Assembly (NCBI GenBank): GCA_902462295.1
Contig: CABQAZ010000009.1
Location: forward strand, 1-54,277
Length of the DNA stretch: 54,277 bases
From: an uncultured Clostridium sp.
Lineage (GTDB): Bacteria > Bacillota > Clostridia > TANB77 > CAG-508
Direction of reading: 5' to 3'
Positions within the stretch are counted from its first letter, which is position 1. Every line of letters starts with the position of its first letter. The notes beneath the pieces are model-generated. The model searched no databases, was not told the origin of the DNA, and worked only from the letters and a program-made list of their open reading frames with translations. A program made the position numbers and the translations under genes. Below are positions 16,923-26,975 of this stretch, in pieces.

Positions 16923-18914
16923 TTAGCTATTTTTTATTGGAATTATAATATTAAATGTTGTTCCTTTGCCAACTTCTGTTTTATATGTAATATCTCCTCC
17001 AAAATGTGCCTTAATATTTGAATATGACATATATAATCCTAAACCTGTACCATTTTTTCCCTTAGTTGTAATCATTTCTTTAAAAAGTTTATCTTGAACT
17101 TCTTGTGGAAGCCCTCCTGCAAAATCTGTTATCGAAAATATAACATCATTACCTTTTTGACTAACTTTTAACTCTATATTCTGGTCATGTTTTCCATCAT
17201 ATGCCTGTATAGAATTTGAAATCATATTATTTACTACTTGTACTAAACTATTTACATCTCCATCTATAGCTTGATTCTCATCTGCTTTCATTATTACATT
17301 TAAATATATGTATGCATTTTTCAATTCATGTTTCATTAATATATTTACTCTTTTTATAAGTTCATTTATTGTAAATGTATCTTCATCATTATTAACAAGT
17401 GCTACTGCCTGTCCTTTAACAGTTGTTATAATATCTGACATATATTCTAAATGTGTCCTTATTTTTGGAATCCATTCTTCCATATCTTTTGCAATATCAT
17501 GATGGTCTTGAGAATTTACTAATGGATCATCTATTGATTCATCATATTCTTTTATTAAATTTTCTAATCCTTGTACAGCACCTGCTATTGACATTATTGG
17601 TGTTTTCAAATTATGTGCAATTCCTCCTATTAATTGTCCTAGTCCTGCAAGACGTTCTCTTTCCATAAGTATTTCTTGATTATTATGTATTTGCTCAATA
17701 TTATGTTTAGTCATATCTTGTATTTTATTAAATGATTGAACAAGTTCTCCCATAATATCATTTGATGTTAATGGTAAGTTTTTACTATCAAGAATATCTT
17801 TCTCTTTTATAATATTTTTCATTCCATCTGTTAACCTCTTCAAATCAGAATCTATTGATTTAGTTACACAGATTACAATTATTAAATTAAATCCAAATAG
17901 CAATATTGCGGCAAATAATATATACATAAGTAAAGATGATGAAACTATTTCATAGTGAATCCCCACAATATATTCTTGATTATTACCACCAAAATATTTA
18001 ATTACACCTTGTTCATCTATTGTATATGCTTCATATACTCTATTATTATGTGTTGGTGATAATACATGCATATATTTTATAAAGAACTCACTCGGTTCCA
18101 TTCCATTTGATGTTACAATTTTACCATCAGAAGACTCTATAAATATATAATCATCATTGCTTAACAATTTACTTCCTATCTGTTCTTCAATTTGAAACAT
18201 TATATCTTCATCTTCTGATAATTCTAATGTATCTAATTCAGCCATGTAATAAACACTTAATAATTCACCCTTTTCACTTATTAGCCTTGAATACCCAATT
18301 AATGCCATTAATAATATAGTTACTAAAATTCCTGGGAATATTTGAAATACCAATCTTCTTTGTAACGAATCTTTTGCAGGAAATTTTTCGCTTTTTACAT
18401 ATGGTGATGTTTCTTTTAAAATAGGATAAAATATATTCTTTGATATTAGCAAAAATATTGAACTTACGAGAGTAGCAAAACTAAATACTAATATTCCTAT
18501 TTTAAATAATAATATTAATGGGTGGCTTCCTGTAAATGCCAATGTTAACAGTACTATTATTACAGGAAAAACTTCTATTGTTGTAAACATCTTATATGGA
18601 TATTCGAAACATATTTTTCTTATTTCTGGTATTTCTTTATGATTTTTTGTTATTGTCCATTTATCAATTTTACTTAGCGAAATTTTAAAATATATTATAA
18701 ATAATAATATTATTCCAGATATTGCAATTAAATACTGATAAATATAATATAATTTTGAAACTTCTTTATCAAACTGTGTATTTATTGTATTAGGCGGATA
18801 ATTTAATAATGTTGGTAATAAAAAATAAAATACTGTTGCGACAAGAATTGTTATTATTGTAAATGAAAATGCTATTTTGGTTGATATGTTAAATTTTATT
18901 CTACTTTTCTTCAT
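16923..18914 (-). CDS. Membrane sensor histidine kinase
   Basis: Six hydrophobic segments are predicted (about 13-33, 59-78, 115-130, 135-157, 188-207 and 328-350). An external region of about 120 residues lies between the last two (208-327), the probable sensor. A HAMP-like linker follows at 350-400. The phospho-accepting His434 is in GGIAHNLKTP. ATP-binding motifs are an N box (NNMISNSIQAY), DFAGGLP and GTGLGLYMS. It starts 16 bases beyond the NRPS stop, so the two are almost certainly co-transcribed. No response regulator gene adjoins it. The kinase may sense or respond to the NRPS product, or simply be carried in the same operon. That link is inference. Confidence 0.92.
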   Translation of the reverse strand: MKKSRIKFNISTKIAFSFTIITILVATVFYFLLPTLLNYPPNTINTQFDKEVSKLYYIYQYLIAISGIILLFIIYFKISLSKIDKWTITKNHKEIPEIRKICFEYPYKMFTTIEVFPVIIVLLTLAFTGSHPLILLFKIGILVFSFATLVSSIFLLISKNIFYPILKETSPYVKSEKFPAKDSLQRRLVFQIFPGILVTILLMALIGYSRLISEKGELLSVYYMAELDTLELSEDEDIMFQIEEQIGSKLLSNDDYIFIESSDGKIVTSNGMEPSEFFIKYMHVLSPTHNNRVYEAYTIDEQGVIKYFGGNNQEYIVGIHYEIVSSSLLMYILFAAILLFGFNLIIVICVTKSIDSDLKRLTDGMKNIIKEKDILDSKNLPLTSNDIMGELVQSFNKIQDMTKHNIEQIHNNQEILMERERLAGLGQLIGGIAHNLKTPIMSIAGAVQGLENLIKEYDESIDDPLVNSQDHHDIAKDMEEWIPKIRTHLEYMSDIITTVKGQAVALVNNDEDTFTINELIKRVNILMKHELKNAYIYLNVIMKADENQAIDGDVNSLVQVVNNMISNSIQAYDGKHDQNIELKVSQKGNDVIFSITDFAGGLPQEVQDKLFKEMITTKGKNGTGLGLYMSYSNIKAHFGGDITYKTEVGKGTTFNIIIPIKNS

Positions 18915-18930
18915 TTGTTTTGCTTTCTCC

Positions 18931-21900
18931 TTACTCTATAAATTTTACTTTTTTCATATATTCAATTAATTTATATATATATATATCATCAATTTGTTTC
19001 CATGTAAAGTCTAAGTTACTTAAATATTCACATGTAATAATATTTCTTTGTTCAATTATATATTTATATATTAAATCATCATTATCTGTAAAATCATTTA
19101 TTATTCCAGCAATTTTCTTTTGATTATTTTCATTTTCTGACATTTCTTTTATTAATTTTGTAAATCTTTCTTTTTTTACTAACTCTATATGATATTTTTT
19201 ATTTTCTATTATTTTTTGTAATTGAGAAACTGCCAAAAAATTAGGATTATAAATATTAAAAATTCTATTATCACATTTATCTGACCATATAATCAATCTT
19301 ACTGCTCTTGCAACATAATCTACTGGTGAAAATTCCAAATTTATATTTTCTAATTCCTCTGGAATAGCACCAATTTCAAGAATTGACTTCAGTCTCATAT
19401 ATGTTGCATTACTATTTATATTTTCTTGAAATCCTCCATCTATGTATCTTCCTGTTAAATCTCCTAATCTATATATAGTAGCCTTATTTTCGTTCCCCAT
19501 ATATTTTATTACTAATGCTTCTGCTATTAATTTACTTTTAGAATATACATTTTCTTCAAAATTTTGACCTATATAAAAACTATTCTCATCAAATATTTTA
19601 TCTTTATTTTGTTCTTGCTTTTCTAAATAATTTCCTGATATTGTCATAGTAGATATATAATGCAATTTAGCACCACAACTCTCACAAAATTTTATAATAT
19701 TTGTTGTTGCAATAATATTAACCTCTTCTGAACTTTTATAATTTCCATAATGAGATACATTTGCAGCTGAATGTATTACTATATCTATCTTATTTAATAA
19801 TTTCTCATATTTTTCTTGCTCAATTCCAAATCTATCTTCAACAATCTCTCCCTCAATAACCTCTACATAATCTTTAACAACATTATCATACTCATCATTA
19901 AAATAAAATTTTATTTTATTTAATAATCTATTATCTGCTGATATACCAACTTTTGGTCTAACAATACAATATATTTTATCAATATTTTTAGTATTTTTTA
20001 GCATTTCTATTAATAAGTGACATCCAAAAAAACCTGTTGCTCCTGTTAATAACACACTATATTTTTTATCTAATTTGTGGCATTGTATATCTCTAGAAAA
20101 TGTATTTACTTTATCATTTATTTTCATCAACTCTGGATGACTTAATTGCTTTATTATTTTTTCATTACTTTTTAAAACATTTTCATATATTTCTTTTATT
20201 GTTTGATATTTATAAAAATCTGCTACTTTAACATTATAATTATATCTAAACAATTCAGTAACAATACTTATTACAGAAAGAGAATCTGCTCCAATATCAA
20301 AAATATTTGTATCAATTCCTATTTCTTTTACTCCTAATTTCTGTTTTATAATTTTTAACAAAAACTCCTCTGTTTCATTTCTAGGTACTGTAATTTTTAC
20401 TTCTTTTTCGTCTAAGATTGGTTCAGGTAAAGCTTTTCTATCTACTTTTCCATTTGGAGTATGTGGCAAATTATCTAATTTAACAAAATATTGCGGAACC
20501 ATATACTCTGGTAGTTTAGAATATAAAACTGATTTTAATACAGATTTTGTTACATGCCCATTTTCAACATAATAAGCACACAAAGCTTCTTTTCCCTTTA
20601 CCTCTTTCTTGGCAACAACACAATCACGAATATTATAAACAGATTGTATTCTTTTCTCTATTTCTTGAAGTTCTATTCTTAATCCTCTTATTTTTACTTG
20701 ATTATCAACTCTACCAAAACAAGTAATTTCACCATCATCATCAAAAGCACCTAAATCCCCTACTTTATACATGATTTTTCCATCTAAAAATGGGTTTGGT
20801 ATAAAACTCTTTTTAGTTTGTTGTTCTTTATTCATATAACCTTTTCCAACACCATCACCAGATATATAAATTTCTCCAACAGTTCCTTGTGGTAAAACTT
20901 TTTTATTTTTATTTAATATATATATTTGTGTATTATTTATTGGTCTTCCTATTGTAATTATATTTTTATTAGTCACATCTGCAACTGTCGAAAATATTGT
21001 TGTTTCAGATGGACCATATCCATTATAAATCGTTACATTTGGAATTATTTCTTTAATTTTATCTACCAATGTTTTAGGAAGTGGTTCACCTGCCAACATT
21101 ATATATTTTAGACTTTTTAATTTACTTTTGTCATTCATATTCTCTAAATGAAATTTCATTACAGATGGTGTTGTTTGCATTATTTCAACATTGTTTGTGC
21201 TTATAATTCTTTCTATTTCTGATGTCATTTTTTGTTGATTTTCATTAGTTAAATATACTGTTAATCCTCTTGTTAATGACATTAAAGTTTCAAAACCAAA
21301 TATATCAAAAGAAACTGTTGTTATAGATAGTATTTTATGATTTTTACCATCTTTTAAATATTCAATTATATTTTTCATTGAATTATAAAAATTACTTAAG
21401 TTATATTGTTTTAACATTACTCCTTTTGGAGTACCTGTTGAGCCTGATGTATATATTAAATATGATAAGTCTTCTGGTCTTGATATGTTTTCTAAATTTT
21501 CCTTATGTTCTTCATATATTTTAGTCTCTTTAACATTAATTAATTTTTTATCAGCCAAATTTCTTCTATTTTGACTTGTTAATATTATACTTGCATCACT
21601 ATCTTCAAGCATATATTCTATTCTATCTTTTGGATAATCTGGTGCAATAGGAATATAACTTCCTCCTGATTTTAGAACTGCTAGTATAGAAATTAGCATT
21701 TCTAAAGAACGTTCTAATAATATCCCAACAACTGTATTATTTGAAACTTCATTTTCTCTTAGTAAATAAGCTAAACTATTTGCTCTCTCATTTAATTCTT
21801 TGTAAGTTATCTTTTTGTCTTCAAAAACTATTGCTATATTATCTGGAGTTTTTTTGGCTTGTTCTTCAAAATATTTAATTATTGGTATATTCTTATCATA

Positions 21901-23247
21901 TTTTAGTTCTGTTTTATTAAATTCTGTAATAAGTTTTTTCTTTTCTTCTATAGTAACAATTTCTATTTCATTTAACATTATATCTTCTTTAGAAATTACT
22001 TGTTCTATAATATTTAAAATTCTGTTATGTATATTTTCAATATCATTTTCTTTGTAAATGCTTGTTTTATAATCATATGCAATATTCAAACTTCCAGTAT
22101 CATTTAAATCATAAATTTGAATATCCATATTTTCTGCACAACATCCATTAAATGTCCATTCTGTTTTATATTTAATGTTTCCCTCATTTTGTTGTGCATT
22201 TGTTATTTGATATGATAATAAAATATCATATAAATTAGGGATATTTCTATCTCTTTCTCTTAATGTTTCTAATAAACATTGATATGAATATTTTTGGTGT
22301 TTTAACATATTCATTGAATCAACTGCTATATTTTTTATAAATGTTTTAAAGTCTTGTTCTTCACACATATTTATCTTAAATGGTATCATATTTATAAACA
22401 TTCCTGCTGAATTTTTTTCTTTAAAATTTGTTCTATTTAATATTGGTGTTCCTATAACAAATTCATCTAGATTTGATATTTCTCCTATATATATTCCATA
22501 AACAGCCATGAAGAAATTATATAAAGATATTTTATTTTTCTTACAGTATTCTTTAATTTTAGTAACATCTTTACTTTTTAATTCGTATTGTTTTCTTTCT
22601 CCTGCAGGTTCGTTTTTATCTATGTTTTCTTTTACACTTCCTGGTATTGTTGCAACTTCTGGTATTTTTTGAAATATTTTTTCCCAGTATTCTTTGTCTT
22701 TTTGGAATTTTTCACTTTTTTGGTATTCTTGCTCAGATTTAATATAGTCTATATATGAATATATAGCCTTTTTTTCTATTTCTTGATTTTGTTTTAGTGC
22801 TGAATATGTTTTGATTATTTCATTACAAATGAACGCAAGTGTCCATGCGTCTGAAATCAAATGGTGAATATTGAGCATAAAGGCTCCTTCTCCATTTTTA
22901 AACTTAAAGATATAAAATTTAAATAATTCTGAATTTTCTATTTTGAATGGTGTTCTAACAATTTTTTTTCTTTCTTCTTCTAATTCTTTTGAACTAGCAA
23001 CATTAATAACATCTATCTGTATTTTTTTTCTTTCAGATAGTACTTGTTTTACTTTTCCATCTTCTATATTTATTTTCAACCAAAAATTGTCATGTTTTTG
23101 ACACACGATTGTTATTGACTCTTCTAATTTTTTTAAGTCAATTTTTTCGTTAATTACAGCTGTTCCACATATATTATTTATACTGCTTCCTTTGTAGTAT
23201 TGCTCTGTTACCCAGATTGATTTCTGAGAGTTTGTTAAATTCCCCAT
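18931..23247 (-). CDS. Single-module nonribosomal peptide synthetase with terminal reductase (C-A-T-R)
   Basis: Domain order over 1438 residues: condensation (1-430, HHLISDAW at 128-135), adenylation (450-945, YTSGSTGTPKG at 599-609, NGYGPSETT at 742-750, GDLGAFDDDGEITCFGRVD, NGKVDRK with Lys934), carrier (960-1030, GADSLS with the pantetheine Ser989) and thioester reductase (1060-1430, LTGATGFFG at 1067-1075, YSKSK catalytic motif). Reductase release of a thioester gives an aldehyde or alcohol. The pocket residues read by hand are D648 I649 F652 Q691 M717 A719 G743 I751 F752 K934. They match no code I know and suggest a non-polar side chain. A starter C domain implies an acyl-amino or dipeptide-type product joined from a free or carried donor. 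No phosphopantetheinyl transferase is nearby. Confidence 0.93.
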   Translation of the reverse strand: MGNLTNSQKSIWVTEQYYKGSSINNICGTAVINEKIDLKKLEESITIVCQKHDNFWLKINIEDGKVKQVLSERKKIQIDVINVASSKELEEERKKIVRTPFKIENSELFKFYIFKFKNGEGAFMLNIHHLISDAWTLAFICNEIIKTYSALKQNQEIEKKAIYSYIDYIKSEQEYQKSEKFQKDKEYWEKIFQKIPEVATIPGSVKENIDKNEPAGERKQYELKSKDVTKIKEYCKKNKISLYNFFMAVYGIYIGEISNLDEFVIGTPILNRTNFKEKNSAGMFINMIPFKINMCEEQDFKTFIKNIAVDSMNMLKHQKYSYQCLLETLRERDRNIPNLYDILLSYQITNAQQNEGNIKYKTEWTFNGCCAENMDIQIYDLNDTGSLNIAYDYKTSIYKENDIENIHNRILNIIEQVISKEDIMLNEIEIVTIEEKKKLITEFNKTELKYDKNIPIIKYFEEQAKKTPDNIAIVFEDKKITYKELNERANSLAYLLRENEVSNNTVVGILLERSLEMLISILAVLKSGGSYIPIAPDYPKDRIEYMLEDSDASIILTSQNRRNLADKKLINVKETKIYEEHKENLENISRPEDLSYLIYTSGSTGTPKGVMLKQYNLSNFYNSMKNIIEYLKDGKNHKILSITTVSFDIFGFETLMSLTRGLTVYLTNENQQKMTSEIERIISTNNVEIMQTTPSVMKFHLENMNDKSKLKSLKYIMLAGEPLPKTLVDKIKEIIPNVTIYNGYGPSETTIFSTVADVTNKNIITIGRPINNTQIYILNKNKKVLPQGTVGEIYISGDGVGKGYMNKEQQTKKSFIPNPFLDGKIMYKVGDLGAFDDDGEITCFGRVDNQVKIRGLRIELQEIEKRIQSVYNIRDCVVAKKEVKGKEALCAYYVENGHVTKSVLKSVLYSKLPEYMVPQYFVKLDNLPHTPNGKVDRKALPEPILDEKEVKITVPRNETEEFLLKIIKQKLGVKEIGIDTNIFDIGADSLSVISIVTELFRYNYNVKVADFYKYQTIKEIYENVLKSNEKIIKQLSHPELMKINDKVNTFSRDIQCHKLDKKYSVLLTGATGFFGCHLLIEMLKNTKNIDKIYCIVRPKVGISADNRLLNKIKFYFNDEYDNVVKDYVEVIEGEIVEDRFGIEQEKYEKLLNKIDIVIHSAANVSHYGNYKSSEEVNIIATTNIIKFCESCGAKLHYISTMTISGNYLEKQEQNKDKIFDENSFYIGQNFEENVYSKSKLIAEALVIKYMGNENKATIYRLGDLTGRYIDGGFQENINSNATYMRLKSILEIGAIPEELENINLEFSPVDYVARAVRLIIWSDKCDNRIFNIYNPNFLAVSQLQKIIENKKYHIELVKKERFTKLIKEMSENENNQKKIAGIINDFTDNDDLIYKYIIEQRNIITCEYLSNLDFTWKQIDDIYIYKLIEYMKKVKFIE

Positions 23248-23311
23248 TTTTTCTTAACATCCTTTTTAATTTTTGCAACCTTATTTTATTGCATATATTT
23301 TATACTATCAT

Positions 23312-23340
23312 ATTGTAACACCATTTTACATATTTTGCAA
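23312..23340 (-). promoter_or_regulatory. Promoter of the NRPS-kinase operon
   Basis: TTGCAA (23340-23335) and TACAAT (23317-23312) on the minus strand are 17 bases apart. The spacer contains TATGTAAAAT, also found in the promoter spacers at 26812, 28923 and (nearly) 35317. Confidence 0.65.
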
Positions 23341-23371
23341 TTTTTTTACAAAATTTTTTTGTTTTTTGTCG

Positions 23372-23399
23372 AAAAAACCTACTGTTCTTCAGTAGGTTT
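23372..23399 (-). terminator. Terminator overlapping the stop codon of the ligase-like gene
   Basis: AAACCTACTG and CAGTAGGTTT form a 10-bp stem with a 5-base loop, followed by Ts on the minus strand. The stop codon lies inside the stem. Confidence 0.75.
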
Positions 23400-24716
23400 A
23401 TCCTTTTGTTTATGTCTATTACAATTCATTAAAAATCCAAGAAATATAAAATAATATGGTGATGTATAATACATTGAATTTCCAAACATTGCAGAAATTA
23501 AATATGTCACTATTACAATTAAAAATATTTTTCCAGTATCATTATTTATTAAATTTTTTATTCCCCTTATTACAATTATTCCTACAGCTACAACATATAA
23601 AATCATGCCTGGTATTCCTGATGTTGTTGCAAGTTGTATTAATAAATTATGCGGTCTATCTTGATCTATTGATACACTAGCATATTTTTCTTTTAAATTC
23701 TCTGGTCCATATCCTATAATTGGTCTTTCTTTTATAAATTTAACTCCATTTTTCCATAATAGCATTCTACTTGTTCCTGCTTTTTCAAAATCTTCTTCTA
23801 ATTCTGGATTGTTTTCATCTATTTTTAAAACTTTAGTTATTATTGTTTTTATATCTCCACCAAAACTACTTATATTTTCAAATGCTACATTTTTTCCATC
23901 TTTCGTTACTATTGCTGACAATATTATAAAAATTGATATTGCTATTAATGTTATTTTTCTATCTTTTTTCTTTAGTAATGTATATAAACACCATACAATT
24001 AATATAATAGATGTTGCTAAATAGCACCCAAATGTATTATTAAATATTAATGCATATGATATTAGAGTATATAATGCTAAATAAACTATCTTTAAGATTT
24101 TATTTTTTTCAGATATAAGTAATCCAAAACAACACATCAATGACATCATTAAATAATATCCATAATGGTTAAATTGAAAAAATACTGAACTATCTATACT
24201 ATATGTAAATACATCTGTATATTGAAGTAAAATTGGAGATATTTTACTCATAATTATCAAAAATACTGATACTCCTGTAAATAAATTTAATAGCATTTTT
24301 CTTAATTCTTTAGATTCAAGTAAATATGCACAAAAGAAGTATCCAGCATAAATAATATACATTAAATATCCATCTCTTCTATACTCGGTTCCCCAAAAGG
24401 CCAATTTTTTATTTGGTGAAAAAATGCATGCTATTAATGTCCAAATCATATATATTAAAAATATAAAAATTGGTAGTATTTCTTTTTTACTTTTAATTTT
24501 ATCTTCTTTTATTTTCTTTAATATAAACCATATTCCAAATAAAATTCCTATTGCTCCTGTTACAGCCATTAATATAAGTTTATAATTATCTAATACAAAG
24601 ATTATATATAATTTATCTATGCATTCACATACTGGCATAAGTATCCATATAAACAATACTGTAAATACAATTATTTCTTTTATTTCAATAAATTTTTCTC
24701 TTGTTATTTTTTTCAT
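23379..24716 (-). CDS. O-antigen-ligase-like polytopic membrane protein
   Basis: About ten to eleven membrane helices with a large outside loop, the pattern of the Wzy_C/WaaL superfamily. The loop carries the recognisable segment SRMLLWKNGVKFIKERPIIGYGPEN and RPHNLLIQLATTSG, whose Arg and His are typical of these glycan-transfer enzymes. In a Gram-positive this could polymerise or ligate a cell-surface polysaccharide. The substrate is unknown. The start at 24716 is chosen because the -10 box of its promoter overlaps an upstream ATG at 24755, and GGAG lies 6 bases before the 24716 ATG. It is separated from the NRPS by a terminator and a new promoter. Confidence 0.85.
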   Translation of the reverse strand: MKKITREKFIEIKEIIVFTVLFIWILMPVCECIDKLYIIFVLDNYKLILMAVTGAIGILFGIWFILKKIKEDKIKSKKEILPIFIFLIYMIWTLIACIFSPNKKLAFWGTEYRRDGYLMYIIYAGYFFCAYLLESKELRKMLLNLFTGVSVFLIIMSKISPILLQYTDVFTYSIDSSVFFQFNHYGYYLMMSLMCCFGLLISEKNKILKIVYLALYTLISYALIFNNTFGCYLATSIILIVWCLYTLLKKKDRKITLIAISIFIILSAIVTKDGKNVAFENISSFGGDIKTIITKVLKIDENNPELEEDFEKAGTSRMLLWKNGVKFIKERPIIGYGPENLKEKYASVSIDQDRPHNLLIQLATTSGIPGMILYVVAVGIIVIRGIKNLINNDTGKIFLIVIVTYLISAMFGNSMYYTSPYYFIFLGFLMNCNRHKQKDKPTEEQ

Positions 24717-24746
24717 CATCTTCTCCATTAATTTTTTTCTTATCAC

Positions 24747-24775
24747 ATTATACATTATTTATATTTTATTGTCAC
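24747..24775 (-). promoter_or_regulatory. Promoter of the ligase-like gene
   Basis: GTGACA (24775-24770) and TATAAT (24752-24747) on the minus strand are 17 bases apart. The position of the -10 box rules out the upstream ATG as start. Confidence 0.6.
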
Positions 24776-24857
24776 GTAATATTACATTTTTTGATTATAT
24801 TTTATAAAATTGTTTCATACTTAAAACAAATAAAAATCTTTCCGGAGGTGTTATTAA

Positions 24858-25964
24858 TTGAAAAAGTTTAAAATTTGTTTAATATTTATTTTAGTTATAA
24901 GTATTTTTGCAGGAATTGCTTATTATTTTTATAATACATATAACAAAATTGATATTACTCCAGAATATGAAATAAAACGTACTGAATCCACAATTCCTCT
25001 CCAAACTGTGGATAATGCTCTGGAAGAAAGCCAAACTGTTGCAGATATGTTAGAAAAAGTTTCTCAAAGTGTTGTTGGTATTTCTAGAATAAAAACACGT
25101 TCAAATTCTATTTTTTCCTCAAATGGTTCTATTAATAGCCTTGGCTTAGGTACTGGAATTATAGTTTCTAATAATGGTTATATTTTAAGTAACTGTCATG
25201 TAACAGGTGAAAAATCATCTACATGCTATATAACTTTAGAAAATGGATATACTTATGAGGGTTCTGTTGTTTGGTGTGATTCAGACTTGGATTTATCATT
25301 AACCAAAATTGATGCTAATAATTTAACATATGTTACAATCGGTGATTCTTCTAATATAAAATCAGGTGAAACTGTATATGCTATTGGTAATCCTATAGGT
25401 TATGAGTTTAGACGTACCATTACTTTTGGAATAATAAGTGCTACAAACAGAACAATTAAAATTGAAGAAAATGATGATGTTTCATATATGACTGATTTAA
25501 TTCAAACAGATGCTTCAATAAATCCAGGAAATAGTGGTGGACCTTTGATTAATCCTGCTGGTGAAGTTATTGGTATTAATACTGTAAAAATTACTACCGC
25601 AGAGGGAATAGGATTTGCTGTTCCTATAAATGTTGTTAAACCTGTTATTGAAAAATTTGTTACTGAAAATAAATTTGATGAAGCATATTTGGGAATTTAT
25701 GCTTATGATAAAGAAGTTATTCCATATGTTGCTTCAACTCCAAATTTTAATTCTGGAATTTATGTTGTTCATATTGAAGATAATAGTCCCGCTGTTTCAA
25801 GTGGTATTCAAAAAGGCGATATTATTACTTCTATTGACAATACTCCTATAAATAATATGATTGAACTTAGAGAGTATATTTATACAAAATCTCCTGGTGA
25901 TACAGTTTCTATAAATATTAGTCGTGGATATATTACAAAAACTTTTGATATTATATTAAAATAA
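24858..25964 (+). CDS. HtrA-like membrane-anchored serine protease with PDZ domain
   Basis: An N-terminal membrane anchor (residues 6-25) holds a trypsin-fold domain outside the cell. The catalytic triad is visible: His114 in SNCHVTG, Asp145 in DSDLDLSL and Ser226 in NPGNSGGPL. A C-terminal PDZ domain (about 280-368) includes GIQKGDIITSIDNTPI. Family members degrade or refold damaged envelope proteins. Translation probably starts at TTG at 24858, with GGAGGTG 7 bases upstream and no better ATG. Length 368 is typical for Firmicutes members. It is divergent from the ligase-like gene. Confidence 0.94.
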   Translation: MKKFKICLIFILVISIFAGIAYYFYNTYNKIDITPEYEIKRTESTIPLQTVDNALEESQTVADMLEKVSQSVVGISRIKTRSNSIFSSNGSINSLGLGTGIIVSNNGYILSNCHVTGEKSSTCYITLENGYTYEGSVVWCDSDLDLSLTKIDANNLTYVTIGDSSNIKSGETVYAIGNPIGYEFRRTITFGIISATNRTIKIEENDDVSYMTDLIQTDASINPGNSGGPLINPAGEVIGINTVKITTAEGIGFAVPINVVKPVIEKFVTENKFDEAYLGIYAYDKEVIPYVASTPNFNSGIYVVHIEDNSPAVSSGIQKGDIITSIDNTPINNMIELREYIYTKSPGDTVSINISRGYITKTFDIILK

Positions 25965-26028
25965 AAAGCTGGAGAGAAAATTGCTATAATATAGCTATCT
26001 TCTCCCCAACAAAACTACTACTTATTTT

Positions 26029-26661
26029 TTATAAGATTTTTGTCACCTCCGTCTTATATCCTACTTCTAATTCTTCTACGAACCGCGGGCGGATATACTT
26101 TACTTTGGCCTTTTTTCTTAAACGTCTGACTTTCATCTCATCCGTTAGACCAAGGAAAGCACACATTTCTACAAAGTCTCCGACATAAATAGGGTCAAGC
26201 CCTTCATTTAATCGACCAAACTGAGAAATATGGCACAGTTTTTTTGTGCGTGTAACAAGAAAACCTCCTTTCGCGTATCCTCTTGTTATAAATATGTCCT
26301 GTCTCCCTGTTATTCCTTCAGTTTTCCAGACTTTGAACGGAACAACTTTTTCTTTCTCTACATACTGACTATTTCTGAACTGATATTCTTCAATCATCAG
26401 TCTTATATCTCTGTCCGCCAGTAATGCCCAGAATAAATTTTTAACAAAAGGCATTGTACCGTCCAATAATTCAATTCCTATTGTCTCGTCCTGCATATTA
26501 ACATACAGACCAACAATTGAATATTTTCCATCGCCCCAATCAGATGGGCTAAATATTTTCAGCTCTTTCCGAATAAATCCGTAACGAGCCTCTCCATCAT
26601 GTGACTCTTCATGGTATCTTACTGGAATTCCTTTCGACAATAATTCGTCTTTTAATCTCAT
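26029..26661 (-). CDS. Unknown protein, isolated G/C-richer gene
   Basis: I do not recognise this 210-residue protein. It looks like a soluble, mostly beta protein with a basic C-terminal third (MKVRRLRKKAKVKYIRPRF). It has no membrane segment or signal peptide. The coding sequence is clearly richer in G and C than the genes around it. Its promoter region and leader RNA closely resemble those of the MYG1-like gene 2.1 kb away, although the two proteins are unrelated. An AGAAAGGAAA ribosome site precedes the ATG. The shared control region suggests that both genes respond to the same signal or arrived by the same route. Confidence 0.8.
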   Translation of the reverse strand: MRLKDELLSKGIPVRYHEESHDGEARYGFIRKELKIFSPSDWGDGKYSIVGLYVNMQDETIGIELLDGTMPFVKNLFWALLADRDIRLMIEEYQFRNSQYVEKEKVVPFKVWKTEGITGRQDIFITRGYAKGGFLVTRTKKLCHISQFGRLNEGLDPIYVGDFVEMCAFLGLTDEMKVRRLRKKAKVKYIRPRFVEELEVGYKTEVTKIL

Positions 26662-26710
26662 ATATTTCCTTTCTGCCTCTTAATATTTTGTGAGGACTTA
26701 AGCGTAGTTT

Positions 26711-26776
26711 AAATTACTGCAGTTGGAAAACATTTAGGATATATCTTTTCACCTAATATGTTATCCTCAGTAATTT
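26711..26776 (-). promoter_or_regulatory. Structured 5' leader element, copy 1
   Basis: On the minus strand AAATTACTG (26776-26768) pairs with CAGTAATTT (26719-26711), enclosing a second stem TTAGG/CCTAA. The loop of that stem reads TGAAAAGATATAT. The same 13-nt loop sits in the same double-stem arrangement at 28792-28863, with different but still complementary stems. Confidence 0.55.
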
Positions 26777-26791
26777 TTACTGGTTAATATT

Positions 26792-26881
26792 ATTGAACCA
26801 TATATACTATATCATATTTTACATAAACAATCAACCATTTGTACTATTTATATTTCTAATATGATATATTAGTATTTCTTA
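26792..26881. repeat. 90-bp promoter-region repeat, copy 1
   Basis: Aligned without gaps to 28903-28992, 76 of 90 bases are identical by hand count. It covers the promoter and about 45 bases upstream of it. The identical part includes ATTTTACATAAACAATCAA, which holds the -35 box and spacer. Confidence 0.85.
26806..26834 (-). promoter_or_regulatory. Promoter of the unknown gene at 26029
   Basis: TTGATT (26834-26829) and TATAGT (26811-26806) on the minus strand are 17 bases apart, giving a leader of about 140 bases. Confidence 0.7.
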
Positions 26882-26975
26882 TAAATAAAATATAACTAAA
26901 ACATTATGAATAAAAACATTTAACTAAATTATTTATATTAAAAAAAGCAGAACTATCTGTCCCACTTCAGTTTAA

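Noticed and set aside
25965..26010. Possible terminator after the HtrA-like gene
   Set aside because: A GGAGA/TCTCC pair is visible, but the stem is interrupted and there is no T run, so I did not call it.
26941..26970. Possible terminator after the anchored protein at 26976
   Set aside because: Only a 4-bp CAGA/TCTG stem precedes the T run, too weak to call with confidence.
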